From positions 124,001-188,000 of the forward strand of contig NZ_JACOFV010000008.1 of the NCBI RefSeq assembly GCF_014284255.1: 64,000 nucleotides of DNA, given 5' to 3'. Below the pieces are notes generated by a model. The model was not told the origin of the DNA. It ran no database searches and was given only the letters and a program-made list of their open reading frames with translations. This document shows positions 18,240 through 27,672 of this stretch, piece by piece. This DNA comes from Cognatundibacterium jejuense (GTDB lineage: Bacteria; Pseudomonadota; Gammaproteobacteria; Burkholderiales; Burkholderiaceae_D). Position numbers and translations under genes: made by a program. How positions within the stretch are numbered: position 1 is the stretch's first letter; every line of letters starts with the position of its first letter.

Positions 18240-19391
18240 ATGATGAAAATTTCCCGTAGAAAAACCTTGGTCGCAGCAATCTCGCTGGCCGCCCTTGGTC
18301 TGGCAGCTTGCGGTAAAAAAGAAGAAGCCAAACCAGAAGTCGCTGCTGCTCCGGCTAGTCCTGCTGCAGCACCGGCTGCCGCTGCTGAACCATTAAAAGT
18401 TGGCTTTATTTACGTTGGCCCTGTCGGTGACGCAGGCTGGACGTTTGCGCATGATGCTGCGCGCAAACTGGTCGAAGCCAAATTCGGTGACAAAGTCAAA
18501 ACCACGTTTGTAGAAAACGTCCCTGAAAGCGCCGCTGATGCAGAACGCGTGATCCGCGATCTGGCAAACCAAGGTAACAAAGTCATTTTCGGTACCACCT
18601 TTGGCTACATGGAAGCGATGTTGAAAGTCGCTAAAGATTTCCCTGACGTCAAATTTGAACACGCCACTGGCTACAAAACCGCCGACAACTTAGCGCAATA
18701 CGACGTTCGCACTTACGAAGGTGCTTACCTCGCTGGTGTTGCGGCTGGTAAGCTCAGCAAATCTGGCAAATTGGGTATCGTCGCTTCTGTACCTATTCCA
18801 GAAGTGCTGCGCAATATCAACTCGTTTGAACTCGGCGCACGCAGCGTGAATCCAAAAGCCACAACCAAAGTCGTGTGGGTGAACAAATGGTTTGATCCGG
18901 GCAAAGAACGTGAAGCGGCCACCACTTTGGTTGGTCAGGGCGTCGATGTGTTGATGCAAAACACTGATTCCGCAGCCGTCGTACAGACTGCTGAAGAAAA
19001 AAATGTATTGGCGTTTGGCTGGGACAGCGACATGACCAAATTCGGTCCTAAAGCCCACGTTGCAGCATCGACGATCGACTGGAGCGGCTACTATATCCAG
19101 CGCATTGGCGATGTCATGGACGGCAAATGGAAATCAGGTTCCACCTGGTGGGGTCTTAAAGAAAACATGATCGATCTAAAGTACTTCAACGCGACTTTGT
19201 CTGACGATGTGAAAAAACTCATCGCCGAAAAACGTCAAGGCGTAATCGACGGCACAGCACCGATCTGGAAAGGCCCGCTGAAAGACAATACTGGTAAAGA
19301 AGTGTTGGGTAAAGATGTCGTTGCTGACGACAAATTCCTGCATGAAATTAAATTCTACGTCGAAGGCGTAGAAGGTAAAGTACCAGGTTAA
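18240..19391 (+). CDS. BMP-family substrate-binding lipoprotein of the nucleoside importer
   Basis: A 383-residue basic membrane protein (BmpA/PnrA-like) periplasmic binding protein. A twin-Arg-free signal peptide ends in the lipobox LAAC (Cys24), followed by an Ala/Pro-rich linker. The mature domain starts LKVGFIYVGPVGDAGWTFAH and includes GTTFGYMEAM and GWDSDM. Homologues bind purine nucleosides, but some close relatives bind other purines, so the ligand is inferred. GAAGGAAAC precedes the tandem ATG start. An intrinsic terminator follows at 19438, closing the operon. Confidence 0.92.
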   Translation: MMKISRRKTLVAAISLAALGLAACGKKEEAKPEVAAAPASPAAAPAAAAEPLKVGFIYVGPVGDAGWTFAHDAARKLVEAKFGDKVKTTFVENVPESAADAERVIRDLANQGNKVIFGTTFGYMEAMLKVAKDFPDVKFEHATGYKTADNLAQYDVRTYEGAYLAGVAAGKLSKSGKLGIVASVPIPEVLRNINSFELGARSVNPKATTKVVWVNKWFDPGKEREAATTLVGQGVDVLMQNTDSAAVVQTAEEKNVLAFGWDSDMTKFGPKAHVAASTIDWSGYYIQRIGDVMDGKWKSGSTWWGLKENMIDLKYFNATLSDDVKKLIAEKRQGVIDGTAPIWKGPLKDNTGKEVLGKDVVADDKFLHEIKFYVEGVEGKVPG

Positions 19392-19437
19392 TTTCTGGAC
19401 GCATTGCTGAACGAACTAAGCCGTTTTACCAAGTAAA

Positions 19438-19477
19438 AACCTCGCGCTTCAGATGATGAAGCAGCGAGGTTTTTTTA
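19438..19477 (+). terminator. Intrinsic terminator of the ABC operon
   Basis: The stem ACCTCG(C)GCTTCA closes on TGAAGC(AG)CGAGGT and is followed by an eight-base T run. It lies 47 bp past the binding-protein stop, and separates the operon from the convergent LysR gene. Confidence 0.85.
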
Positions 19478-19530
19478 TTTGATTGCAATCGATAACAATC
19501 AGATTGGGCCCTGATTTTCTTGCATCAACC

Positions 19531-20457
19531 TTATGCGTAAACTTCGCCCGCAGCTTCTGCCACAATTTTACGCAACCACTGCACTTCTGCCGCCGCGTGT
19601 ACGCGTTCGTGCCAGAGCATGAAGAACTGCATTTTCGGCATAGGGATAGGCATAGGCAAGACTTCGATTGGCCAGTCTTTTGCGCATTGCACCGCAAAGC
19701 TGCGGCTGGTCGTGAACACAAGATCGGTCTTCGACAACACATACGGCACCATACCAAAATACGGAATCGTCATTTGAATTTTACGCTTCAAACCTTGTTC
19801 GGCGAGTGTGCCATCAATAATACTGCGGTGTCCGATCATGTACGGTGTTGGTGCCAGATGCGACATTTCCAGATAGTATTTCAGCGATAAACCTTTACTG
19901 ACGACCGGATGTTTGCGGTTCACCATGCACACCACTTCATCTTCAAATAGCTGCGCGATGTGAAGATGCTGTGGCAGGTCTGGCCAATTACCAATCACGC
20001 AATCAAGCTCACCAGTTTCCAGTGCCGCTGCATAGTCAAATCCGGCGTTCAACGCATGGATCACCAGACCTGCATTCGGCGCCAGTTCACGCACTTTTTC
20101 CATCACCATCGGGATCAACAAGACACTCAGATAGTCTGGAGCGCCAAGATGAAATACCCGTTGTGTAGTCGCAGCCACAAAAGCAGGTGCCGGGCTGGCA
20201 ATACTTTCCATCACACCCAGACCCTGACGCGCCAGCAGCAATAATTCCTGACCACGCTGGGTTGGCGTCATCCCGTTTTTGCCACGCACCAGAATCGCGT
20301 CTCCCGTGATGTCGCGCAAACGCTTGAGCATATTGCTAATCGCTGGTTGCGATTGCCCCAGCTTCATGGCGGTGCGGGTCACGCTGCGTTCCGTCAGCAA
20401 GGTATGCAACACGCGCAATAAATTAGTATCGAGTTGATCAACCAGACGTGAACTCAT
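19531..20457 (-). CDS. LysR-family transcriptional regulator
   Basis: A 308-residue LysR protein: an N-terminal winged helix (about 8-66) with SVTRTAMKLGQSQPAISNMLKRL, linker helix, then a substrate-binding domain with FHLGAPDYLSVLLIP. The N-terminal sequence LDTNLLRVLHTLLTERSVTRTA places it near the NodD/LinR-like LysR subgroup that often controls aromatic or xenobiotic pathways. It starts within the stop codon of the upstream glutamine amidotransferase gene (ATGA overlap at 20454-20457), so the two are translationally coupled. Target genes are not evident. Confidence 0.92.
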   Translation of the reverse strand: MSSRLVDQLDTNLLRVLHTLLTERSVTRTAMKLGQSQPAISNMLKRLRDITGDAILVRGKNGMTPTQRGQELLLLARQGLGVMESIASPAPAFVAATTQRVFHLGAPDYLSVLLIPMVMEKVRELAPNAGLVIHALNAGFDYAAALETGELDCVIGNWPDLPQHLHIAQLFEDEVVCMVNRKHPVVSKGLSLKYYLEMSHLAPTPYMIGHRSIIDGTLAEQGLKRKIQMTIPYFGMVPYVLSKTDLVFTTSRSFAVQCAKDWPIEVLPMPIPMPKMQFFMLWHERVHAAAEVQWLRKIVAEAAGEVYA

Positions 20458-21245
20458 GCTGCACCTCCGGCAGATGCAAACTGCACCACGTCGCCATCAA
20501 CAAACACCGTCATTTGTCCCGGTGCAAATTGGGTCCAGGTTTCATTATCAGTTAAAGGTTCCGTCACGATCACAGCCACTTTATCATTCGGCGTGGTCAC
20601 TTGAGAAAAATCCACTGTCATTTGTTCATCCGATAAATTGGCCACAGGAAAAGGATACTGTCTGATGATGTAATGCAATTTAGTAGAACAATGCGCAAAC
20701 AACGCCTCACCATTTGATAGCATCATATTGAAGGTACCAAAGGCAGCGATCTCTGCGGTAATTTCACGCATAAAGTCTGCCAGTTCCGACATCCCCGGCA
20801 TCACCTCGCCAAAGCGGCTACGCATTTGTTGCAAGAGATAACAAAATGCCTGCTCGCTATCGGTGGTGCCAACCGGTAAAAAACTACCATTGAGCGCAGG
20901 CGCAAAATTTTTCAGGTCACCATTGTGGGCAAACACCCAATAACGCCCCCAACATTCACGCACAAACGGATGACAGTTTTCCAGCATCACCTCGCCTTGC
21001 GTCGCTTTGCGGATGTGGGCAATGACGTTTTTAGACTTGATCGGATAACTTTTAATCAAATCCGCCACCGGAGAACTGACCGCAGGCTGATGATCGACAA
21101 ACAGCCGCACCCCACTGCCTTCAAAAAAAGCGATGCCCCAGCCATCTTTATGCTCGTCAGTCAAACCGCCGCGCGTAGAAAACCCCGTGAAACTAAACAC
21201 GATATCCGTCGGGGTATTGCAATTCATTCCAAGTAATTGACACAT
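20454..21245 (-). CDS. Class II glutamine amidotransferase (YafJ-like)
   Basis: This 263-residue Ntn-type amidotransferase domain has nucleophile Cys2 (MCQLLGMNC) exposed after Met removal, and family motifs GWGIAFFEG, HIRKATQG, NCHPFVRE, FAHNGDL and GTTDSEQAF. No synthase domain is fused. The cellular role of YafJ-type stand-alone proteins is not well established. It is the first gene of a two-gene unit with the LysR regulator, an unusual pairing. Confidence 0.9.
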   Translation of the reverse strand: MCQLLGMNCNTPTDIVFSFTGFSTRGGLTDEHKDGWGIAFFEGSGVRLFVDHQPAVSSPVADLIKSYPIKSKNVIAHIRKATQGEVMLENCHPFVRECWGRYWVFAHNGDLKNFAPALNGSFLPVGTTDSEQAFCYLLQQMRSRFGEVMPGMSELADFMREITAEIAAFGTFNMMLSNGEALFAHCSTKLHYIIRQYPFPVANLSDEQMTVDFSQVTTPNDKVAVIVTEPLTDNETWTQFAPGQMTVFVDGDVVQFASAGGAA

Positions 21246-21446
21246 GATGCAAAACGTAAAAATAAGTGCCCATACCTTAACATAGGCAGCTACGATTTTG
21301 CTGCTAGTTTTTGATATTTGCCATACAGAAAAATCAGCGAAAACACAGTACAGTCGGGCAGATGCAACCCGCCATTTTCAGCTGCACAAAGATCCGCTCG
21401 GGCTGCACCCGACCTACTTGATGGCGTTCTCAAGGACATTCGATCG

Positions 21447-22145
21447 TCAAATAACAATCGCAAAATGCCTTTGAAACTGCTTTTTCCCCTCCCGCGTCAG
21501 ACTCAGGGCACGACTATCGAGATCACGTTCCAGCCATTTATGCTTCAGACTCAACGCGAGTAAGGCAGCACCTAAAGCGCCACCCAAATGCGGACGCCGT
21601 TCGCTCCAGTCCAGACAAGTACATGCAAAGCGGCGGCGCGACTGGCGCGTCAAATCAACATCAATGCCCAAGTTAGTCAGTGCCTGCTCACCAGCCTGGC
21701 TTAATTCATAAACACTGTTATCTTGCTGGTCGCCGACCAGCCAAGTTTGTTGTACGCAAGAATCATGTAATTTCACCGCCAGCTCTCCCGCCATATGATC
21801 ATAACAAGTACGCGCATGGCGTAAGCGCGGCGGGGTTGAAGGTTTAAAACGTGGCTGCGGTGCACCAGCGATCGCCAGCAAAGATTCAAGCGCCGTGGCA
21901 ACTTCGCTGCTACCAAGCTGGTAGTAACGATGTTTGCCCTGAGCAATCACTTGTACCAATTGCTGCTCTTTAAGTTTTGCCAGATGCACGCTCGCGGTTG
22001 ACGTACCTATCTCAGCGATTGCGGCCAACTCTGTGCCAGTGCGCGCATGCCCATCCATCAAGCTGCATAACATACGCGCTCGCGCTGGTTCTGCAATGGC
22101 GGCGGCCAGTCGGGCTAAACGGGTGTCGGCAAAATCTGCATCCAT
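21447..22145 (-). CDS. ArsR-family transcriptional regulator
   Basis: A 232-residue protein with an N-terminal ArsR/SmtB winged helix (AAIAEPARARMLCSLMDGH, TSTASVHLAKLKEQQLV, GKHRYYQLG), then an extra C-terminal half with CTCLDWSERRPHLGGALGAAL and a cysteine pair (ACTCLDW). The extended C-terminus is found in a subgroup of ArsR proteins and may sense a ligand or metal. It is divergent from the P450 operon with a 76-bp gap, so it likely controls it. Confidence 0.88.
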   Translation of the reverse strand: MDADFADTRLARLAAAIAEPARARMLCSLMDGHARTGTELAAIAEIGTSTASVHLAKLKEQQLVQVIAQGKHRYYQLGSSEVATALESLLAIAGAPQPRFKPSTPPRLRHARTCYDHMAGELAVKLHDSCVQQTWLVGDQQDNSVYELSQAGEQALTNLGIDVDLTRQSRRRFACTCLDWSERRPHLGGALGAALLALSLKHKWLERDLDSRALSLTREGKKQFQRHFAIVI

Positions 22146-22221
22146 AGTTTGATAGGCAACGAAGTGTGATTGATAATTTGTCCGTATTCTGCACCTGAAA
22201 AAGAATTATGCCAAAGGAAAA

Positions 22222-23400
22222 ATGATGAATACCATGGACTTACTTAGTGCGGCTTACCATCCAACTGCAAATGAATTTTATAGTCACTTACTAAAACAAC
22301 CAGGTCTATCCTACGACAAGCAGCATCAACTCTGGATTGCCGCGCGAGCACAAGACATAGAGGAAATTTTAGCCTCACCCGATTGCGCCGTGCGTCCTAT
22401 CGGTGAGGCAGTGCCATTGGCGCTACAAGGAACTAGCGCTGGCGAGGTTTTTTCTTTGTTAATTCGGATGAATGAAGGTGATGCCCATCATTGTGGGAAA
22501 ATGGTTATGCAGCAGTGTCTGAGGGTATTTGAACCGATTCAGATACATCAAACCAGCAAACAGCTCGCGAGCAAACTTGCGTCCGAGTTAAATTTTGAAG
22601 AGGCAAATGCACTCAATCATTTTGCTCAACGCTTACCTCTGTACACCGTTGCAAGCCTGCTCGGTTTTGAACCAAAGACATTGCCTTTAATCACTGATGC
22701 GATCGGTCAATTTGTGCTCTGTCTGTCACCACTGAGCGGCCCGACAGAGATTGAAAGCGCGAGTAAAGCTGCACAAACTTTACTCACTGAATTCCATATG
22801 TTGGTACAGACGCAAACTGTAAAACCGAACAGCCTTATTGCGCAAATACAAACGAGGGCAAAAGAGCTCGGATGGAATAATGCTAATGCCATTCTCTGCA
22901 ATCTGATTGGCTTGTTATCCCAAACCTATGAAGCAAGTAGCGGATTGATCAGCAACGCGCTGACTTGCTTGATTCAATATCCTGATCAGCGCGAGCAATT
23001 ATCGCAACAGCCCAAATTAATTCCCGCTTTTGTCACTGAGGCATGCCGCTTGCATTCCCCTGTTCAAAATACACGCCGCTTTGTCATCTCGGATACCGTC
23101 GTTGCGGGCATCCATCTGCGTGCTGGAGAAAGGATCTTGTTATTACTAGCCGCGGCGAATATTGATCCGGCAATCCATGTACAGCCACTTGAATTTGATA
23201 TTGCGCGAGCAAAACATCGCCTTTACAGCTTTGGTTCTGGTCGTCATGCCTGCCCGGGAACGGCGATCGCATTGGCGATTTCACATAGCGCGATTGAAGT
23301 TTTATTGGCTCAACACATTGCATGGGAGCAGTTGAACTGGCGCTACCGGCGCTCGTTGAATGGCCGCCTGCCGGAATTTTTTACCAAGGAAAATGAATGA
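22222..23400 (+). CDS. Cytochrome P450
   Basis: A 392-residue soluble bacterial P450. The haem loop FGSGRHACPG holds the thiolate ligand Cys344, and the K-helix ExxR is EACR. The I-helix reads LLSQTYEASSGLI, so the usual AGxDT oxygen-activation motif is replaced: the acid is Glu and the following Thr is Ala, with Ser next. This subgroup may use another proton path or substrate assistance. The substrate is unknown. ATG 22222 follows AAAGGAAAA. It overlaps the next gene by four bases. No ferredoxin or reductase is adjacent. Confidence 0.92.
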   Translation: MMNTMDLLSAAYHPTANEFYSHLLKQPGLSYDKQHQLWIAARAQDIEEILASPDCAVRPIGEAVPLALQGTSAGEVFSLLIRMNEGDAHHCGKMVMQQCLRVFEPIQIHQTSKQLASKLASELNFEEANALNHFAQRLPLYTVASLLGFEPKTLPLITDAIGQFVLCLSPLSGPTEIESASKAAQTLLTEFHMLVQTQTVKPNSLIAQIQTRAKELGWNNANAILCNLIGLLSQTYEASSGLISNALTCLIQYPDQREQLSQQPKLIPAFVTEACRLHSPVQNTRRFVISDTVVAGIHLRAGERILLLLAAANIDPAIHVQPLEFDIARAKHRLYSFGSGRHACPGTAIALAISHSAIEVLLAQHIAWEQLNWRYRRSLNGRLPEFFTKENE

Positions 23401-23753
23401 TTGCCGTCATTTTTGAAGTGCAAATGAAAGAGCTGCATCGTCCCGATTATCTACGTATCGCCGCCAGTCTGGCTGACGAATTGCGTACCATCGATGGCTT
23501 TATCTCGATTGAACGTTTTCAAAGTTTGCAGTCCACCGACAAGTTATTATCTTTATCGTTCTGGCGCGATGAAGATGCGGTGAAAGTCTGGCGAAATACA
23601 GAACACCACAGAGCTGCACAAAGTGCCGGACGCGATTCAATATTCTCACAATACCGGCTACGTATTGCCAGCGTAGATAGAGACTACGGTATGTATGAAA
23701 GAAAGCAAGCGCCTGATGATAGTCAGTTTTTTCATGATCGTGGAGAGAAGTAA
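23397..23753 (+). CDS. ABM-fold (antibiotic biosynthesis monooxygenase-like) protein
   Basis: A 118-residue dimeric alpha+beta barrel protein: MIAVIFEVQMKELHRPDYLRI at the N-terminus, then TIDGFISIERFQSL and LLSLSFWRDEDAVKVWRNTEHHRAAQ, the typical ABM layout with the SFW..E..V..W signature. Members include cofactor-free monooxygenases and haem-degrading enzymes, but many have unknown roles. The ATG overlaps the P450 stop (ATGA), so its synthesis is coupled to the P450. Confidence 0.88.
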   Translation: MIAVIFEVQMKELHRPDYLRIAASLADELRTIDGFISIERFQSLQSTDKLLSLSFWRDEDAVKVWRNTEHHRAAQSAGRDSIFSQYRLRIASVDRDYGMYERKQAPDDSQFFHDRGEK

Positions 23754-23754
23754 C

Positions 23755-24150
23755 ATGAGAAAACAAATCATCAGAGTAGAACCACTATCAAGCTATCTCG
23801 AAAAATGGAGAGCACCAACCTCCGTCGCAGTTCGTAGCGGAGATATGGTCTACGTTTCAGGTTTACCTCCATTTGATCAAACTACCGGTGAAGTCGTGCT
23901 GAATGCATCGATTGAGACACAAACTGAATTAGTCTTGGCGCAACTCAAACTGTGTGTGGAAACAGCAGGGTCATCACTGGACAAGGTCATTAAATGTAAC
24001 GTGTATTGCACATCAACCGAGAAATTTTCCGCGGTGAACGAGATCTATCAACGCTATTTCCCCAATGATCCACCAGCAAGAATTTTTGTGTGTGTGCCAG
24101 CGTGGCCGGGCGCTTTCGATATTGAAATAGATTGCATTGCGGCGATATGA
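23755..24150 (+). CDS. RidA-family (YjgF/UK114) enamine/imine deaminase-like protein
   Basis: A RidA-like trimeric protein of 131 residues with VYVSGLPPFDQTTGEVV, a central QLKLCVETAGSSLDKVIKCNVY and a C-terminal ARIFVCVPAWPGAFDIEIDCIA. The usual catalytic Arg (R105 in E. coli RidA, within the ..PAR.. stretch) appears to be present in PPARIFV. Start ATG 23755 is supported by GGAGAGAAG; an upstream in-frame ATG at 23695 lies inside the ABM gene. Third gene of the P450 operon, so it may remove a reactive imine made by the oxidation. Confidence 0.88.
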   Translation: MRKQIIRVEPLSSYLEKWRAPTSVAVRSGDMVYVSGLPPFDQTTGEVVLNASIETQTELVLAQLKLCVETAGSSLDKVIKCNVYCTSTEKFSAVNEIYQRYFPNDPPARIFVCVPAWPGAFDIEIDCIAAI

Positions 24151-24309
24151 AAAAGCTACGTTTTATAAAACACATAAAGCATCGATATTATGTATCGGGC
24201 GGGTGCATCTCTCAAAAAATCAGAATTTGTAACCACCCTCCCCCCCTCTCACGCTTGCTGTAGAGGGGAGTTTTCGCATAAATTTGTAGTAAGAGGGTTT
24301 TTGCCCGCT

Positions 24310-25716
24310 TTATTTCCCAATACAAAACCGCGAGAAAATCACGCCCAGCAAATCGTCCGAAGAAAACTCACCGGTGATGCTGTTGAGTCTGTCTTGGGTC
24401 AGACGTAATTCTTCCGCAAACAGATCCAGTGACTGATCGTTTTGTGCGGCGTATTCTGCGGCGGTTTGCAGATGTTCGTGTGCGTGCTTGAGGGCGATCA
24501 GGTGGCGCTCGCGGGCGAGGTATAAAGATTCGCCAGTTTGTTCCCAACCTGCGATGCGCAGCAATTCTTTGCGCAGTAAATCGATACCGATATGGTCTTG
24601 TGCTGAAAGATAAATATGGGTCGCATCTTCCATCTGGTCAACACTGGCGTGGTGACCAGAGATGTCGATTTTGTTCCAGACGCGTATCACCGGAACACCA
24701 TCCGGGAAGCGCGCGACAATCGCTTCATCGGCGCGAGTCGGGCCACGGCTGGCATCGAGCAAATGTAAAATCACATCGGCTTTTTCAACTTCCGCCCAGG
24801 TGCGTTCGATACCAATACGTTCTACGGTGTCGATCACATTCAAAATGCCACCCGGTTCGACATCATCATGTTCATGGCGTATGCCAGCGGTGTCGATGAT
24901 ATTGAGCGGAATACCTTCGATATGAATTGTTTCGGTGACCTTATCACGTGTGGTTCCGGCAATCGGCGTGACAATCGCCACATCATCGCCTGCCAATGCA
25001 TTGAGCAAAGAGGATTTGCCAACGTTAGGCTGCCCCGCCAAAACAATATTTAAACCGGCACGCAACAAAGCGCCTTGTGCAGCCTGGTCAAACACTTTTT
25101 GCAAAGCGGTTTGTATGGTGCTGAGTTGACCACGCGCATTCGATTTTTCTAAAAAATCAATTTCTTCTTCAGGAAAATCCAACGTCGCTTCGACCAGCAT
25201 GCGCAGGTGAACGACCTTGTCGACCAGATCATGAATGACTTTTGAAAACGCACCAGACAACGATTGCGATGCGGATTTGGCCGCGGCTTCCGTCGATGCT
25301 TCAATCAGATCCGATACTGCCTCTGCTTGAGCGAGGTCGAGTTTGTCATTTAAAAATGCACGCTGGGTAAATTCGCCCGGTTCGGCCAAACGCAAACCCG
25401 ATGCTTTACCTGCTTCGAGGCAGCGGCTTAACAGCATTTGCATCACAACCGGGCCACCGTGACCTTGCAATTCCAGCACATCTTCACCGGTGTAGGAATG
25501 TGGAGCTTTGAAATAAATCGCAATACCTTGATCGATAACGGTGCCATCTTCCTGGGTAAATGGCAGGTAACTCGCATGACGCGGTTTAAATTGGGTCGTA
25601 CCAAATAAGGCGCTTATGACGGGCGCCAGGTTTTTGCCGGAGATACGCACAACACCGATACCTCCGCGTCCGGGAGCAGTGGCAATGGCGGCGATGGGGA
25701 TAGGTTCGTAGATCAT
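24310..25716 (-). CDS. mnmE: tRNA-modification GTPase MnmE
   Basis: About 468 residues. The N-terminal tetrahydrofolate-binding domain starts [20 protein letters not shown]. The central helical part encloses the G domain with G1 [10 protein letters not shown]3 DTAGI and G4 NKID. The C-terminal FCIGK carries the conserved Cys. With MnmG it adds the 5-carboxymethylaminomethyl group to wobble uridine. ATG 25716 is chosen over an upstream TTG. It is last in the rpmH-rnpA-yidD-yidC-mnmE string, although a terminator separates it from yidC. The usual partners mnmG, rsmG and parAB are not next to it here. Confidence 0.97.
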   Translation of the reverse strand: MIYEPIPIAAIATAPGRGGIGVVRISGKNLAPVISALFGTTQFKPRHASYLPFTQEDGTVIDQGIAIYFKAPHSYTGEDVLELQGHGGPVVMQMLLSRCLEAGKASGLRLAEPGEFTQRAFLNDKLDLAQAEAVSDLIEASTEAAAKSASQSLSGAFSKVIHDLVDKVVHLRMLVEATLDFPEEEIDFLEKSNARGQLSTIQTALQKVFDQAAQGALLRAGLNIVLAGQPNVGKSSLLNALAGDDVAIVTPIAGTTRDKVTETIHIEGIPLNIIDTAGIRHEHDDVEPGGILNVIDTVERIGIERTWAEVEKADVILHLLDASRGPTRADEAIVARFPDGVPVIRVWNKIDISGHHASVDQMEDATHIYLSAQDHIGIDLLRKELLRIAGWEQTGESLYLARERHLIALKHAHEHLQTAAEYAAQNDQSLDLFAEELRLTQDRLNSITGEFSSDDLLGVIFSRFCIGK

Positions 25717-25820
25717 GTTCAAATTATCTTTGCTTGCACTGCAGAAGTGCAGAAATATAGGCAGCTTTGTGACGGAAATGCGACAAACAATTTTAATGTC
25801 TTCAGCGGGTTGCTATAAAA

Positions 25821-25846
25821 AAAGCCCGCGACGAGCGGGCTTTTTT
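25821..25846. terminator. Bidirectional terminator after yidC
   Basis: A perfect stem AAAGCCCGC/GCGGGCTTT (25821-25843) with loop GACGA, flanked by an A run on the left and a T run on the right, so it can terminate in both directions. It sits 46 bp past the yidC stop on the minus strand. Confidence 0.85.
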
Positions 25847-25892
25847 GGGCTTTGGCGCTTTTTGAGAAGCTTTCAGTTTTCTCAAATAATGC

Positions 25893-27653
25893 TTAAGCCT
25901 TCACTTTATGCTCAGGTGGGATCAATTTGTTATTGATCACCCATTGTTGGCCAATCGACAGAATGTTGTTCACTACCCAATACAGTACCAGACCGGACGG
26001 GAAGAAGAAGAACATCACTGAGAACGCCAATGGCATAAACATCATCATTTTGGCTTGCATAGGATCTGCTGGCGCCGGATTCAGTTTAGTGGTGATGTAC
26101 ATAGAAATCGCGTAAATCACTGGCAAAATGAACAGTGGATCTGGTGAAGTCAGATCAGTGATCCAACCCATCCAAGGTGCGCCACGCATTTCAACGCTGG
26201 CTTGCAATACCCAGTACAAAGACAAGAACACGGGCATCTGAATCAGAATAGGGAAGCAGCCACCGAGCGGATTGATTTTCTCGGTTTTGTACAATTCCAT
26301 CATCGCTTGATTCATTTTTTGCGGATCGTTTTTGTAACGTTCACGCACAGCCTGCATCTTAGGTGTCACCACTTTCATTTTTGCCATGCTGCGATAACCA
26401 GCAGCGGACAATGGGAACAACGCTAATTTGATCGAAATGGTGAACACAACAATCGTCCAACCCCAGTTGCCAATCAGACCATGGATGAAGCTCATCAGAC
26501 CAAACAGCGGTTTAGCGATGATTGCCAGAATACCGTAGTCTTTGACCAATTCCAGACCTGGAGCGATTTTTTCCAGAGTCGCTGTCGATTGTGGACCAGT
26601 GTACAAAGTGGCATCAGAATCTTTGCTTGCACCCGGAGCAATGCTGCCCAGTTGCAATACCGTGCTGACAGAATAAATATTGTCGCGCACTTTTTCAGTA
26701 CGGAATTCACGTGTCGACTTGTCTTGCGGTACAAAAGCGGAAACAAAGAAATGTTGAATCACCGCAACCCAGCCGTTGTCCGCAGACTTAGCGTGGTTGT
26801 TATTGCTGCTACCTGGCTGTTCGTGTTCTGCTTTACCAATTTTTTCAAAATCCAGTTTCTGGAAATGTTCTGCATCGGTGTACACCGCAGGTGCATAGAA
26901 TTCAGAAGGACCAGTGAACATGGAACCGCCTTCAGGCTTGGTACCATCGTGTATCAATTGCAAGTACAAAGCAGGCGTAATCGCGGCTGTTGTGTTGTTG
27001 GTCACAGTGTGTTTGACGTCAATCGCATAGTCACCTTTTTTGAAGGTGAAGGTTTTTGTCAGTTTGACGCCACCTTGTTCAGATACCAATACTAACTGTA
27101 CGCTGTCGCTACCATCTAAACTACGCTTACCTGGCTGCGCCACGAAAACGGATTTGTGATTTGGATAAGCTGCATTCGCCAGGCCGGTTTGTGCCAGATA
27201 AGTGCGGGTATCGTTCTCGCTAAACAACACAACATTTTTATCGCTAGGTGCTTTTTCACGCAAGCCGATAGCTTCCAAAAACGGATAGTAGAAATGTTCT
27301 GGCTTAGGGTGATCTTTATATTGCAGCAATTCCAGACGTTTCACTTCACCACCCAGGGTGTCAATATCCGCCTTGATCACGTCGGTTGTAATAGTAATAC
27401 GCTCAGTTTTGACCGCGACTGCAACAGCTTCGCCATTCGCAGGAACTGCCGTCGTGCCATTGGCAGCATTAGCAGAGTTGGCTGTTGGTACTGAGGAATT
27501 ATTTGCCGTTGCTGTCTTAGCATCTTTTGCTTGCTGCGTTGCGGCTGCAGGGAAAAACATAGATGACTTGCCGTTATGGCGCATCCAGTTGTCCCACAGG
27601 AGCAACAGCGACATGGAAAAAATAACCCACAGGACGGTACGTTTGATATCCAT
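25893..27653 (-). CDS. yidC: Membrane protein insertase YidC
   Basis: About 586 residues. It starts MDIKRTVLWVIFSMSLLLLW (TM1), has a large periplasmic beta domain (about 60-340), and then the conserved five-helix insertase core with GNWGWTIVVFTISIKLALFPL, GGCFPILIQMPVFLSLYWVL and the C-terminal LVLYWVVNNILSI. It inserts proteins into the inner membrane alone or with SecYEG. ATG 27653 is the family-typical start; the upstream extension to 27773 overlaps yidD and is unlikely. It is coexpressed with rpmH, rnpA and yidD. Confidence 0.97.
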   Translation of the reverse strand: MDIKRTVLWVIFSMSLLLLWDNWMRHNGKSSMFFPAAATQQAKDAKTATANNSSVPTANSANAANGTTAVPANGEAVAVAVKTERITITTDVIKADIDTLGGEVKRLELLQYKDHPKPEHFYYPFLEAIGLREKAPSDKNVVLFSENDTRTYLAQTGLANAAYPNHKSVFVAQPGKRSLDGSDSVQLVLVSEQGGVKLTKTFTFKKGDYAIDVKHTVTNNTTAAITPALYLQLIHDGTKPEGGSMFTGPSEFYAPAVYTDAEHFQKLDFEKIGKAEHEQPGSSNNNHAKSADNGWVAVIQHFFVSAFVPQDKSTREFRTEKVRDNIYSVSTVLQLGSIAPGASKDSDATLYTGPQSTATLEKIAPGLELVKDYGILAIIAKPLFGLMSFIHGLIGNWGWTIVVFTISIKLALFPLSAAGYRSMAKMKVVTPKMQAVRERYKNDPQKMNQAMMELYKTEKINPLGGCFPILIQMPVFLSLYWVLQASVEMRGAPWMGWITDLTSPDPLFILPVIYAISMYITTKLNPAPADPMQAKMMMFMPLAFSVMFFFFPSGLVLYWVVNNILSIGQQWVINNKLIPPEHKVKA

Positions 27654-27672
27654 TTTATCCATTTGGTGTATG

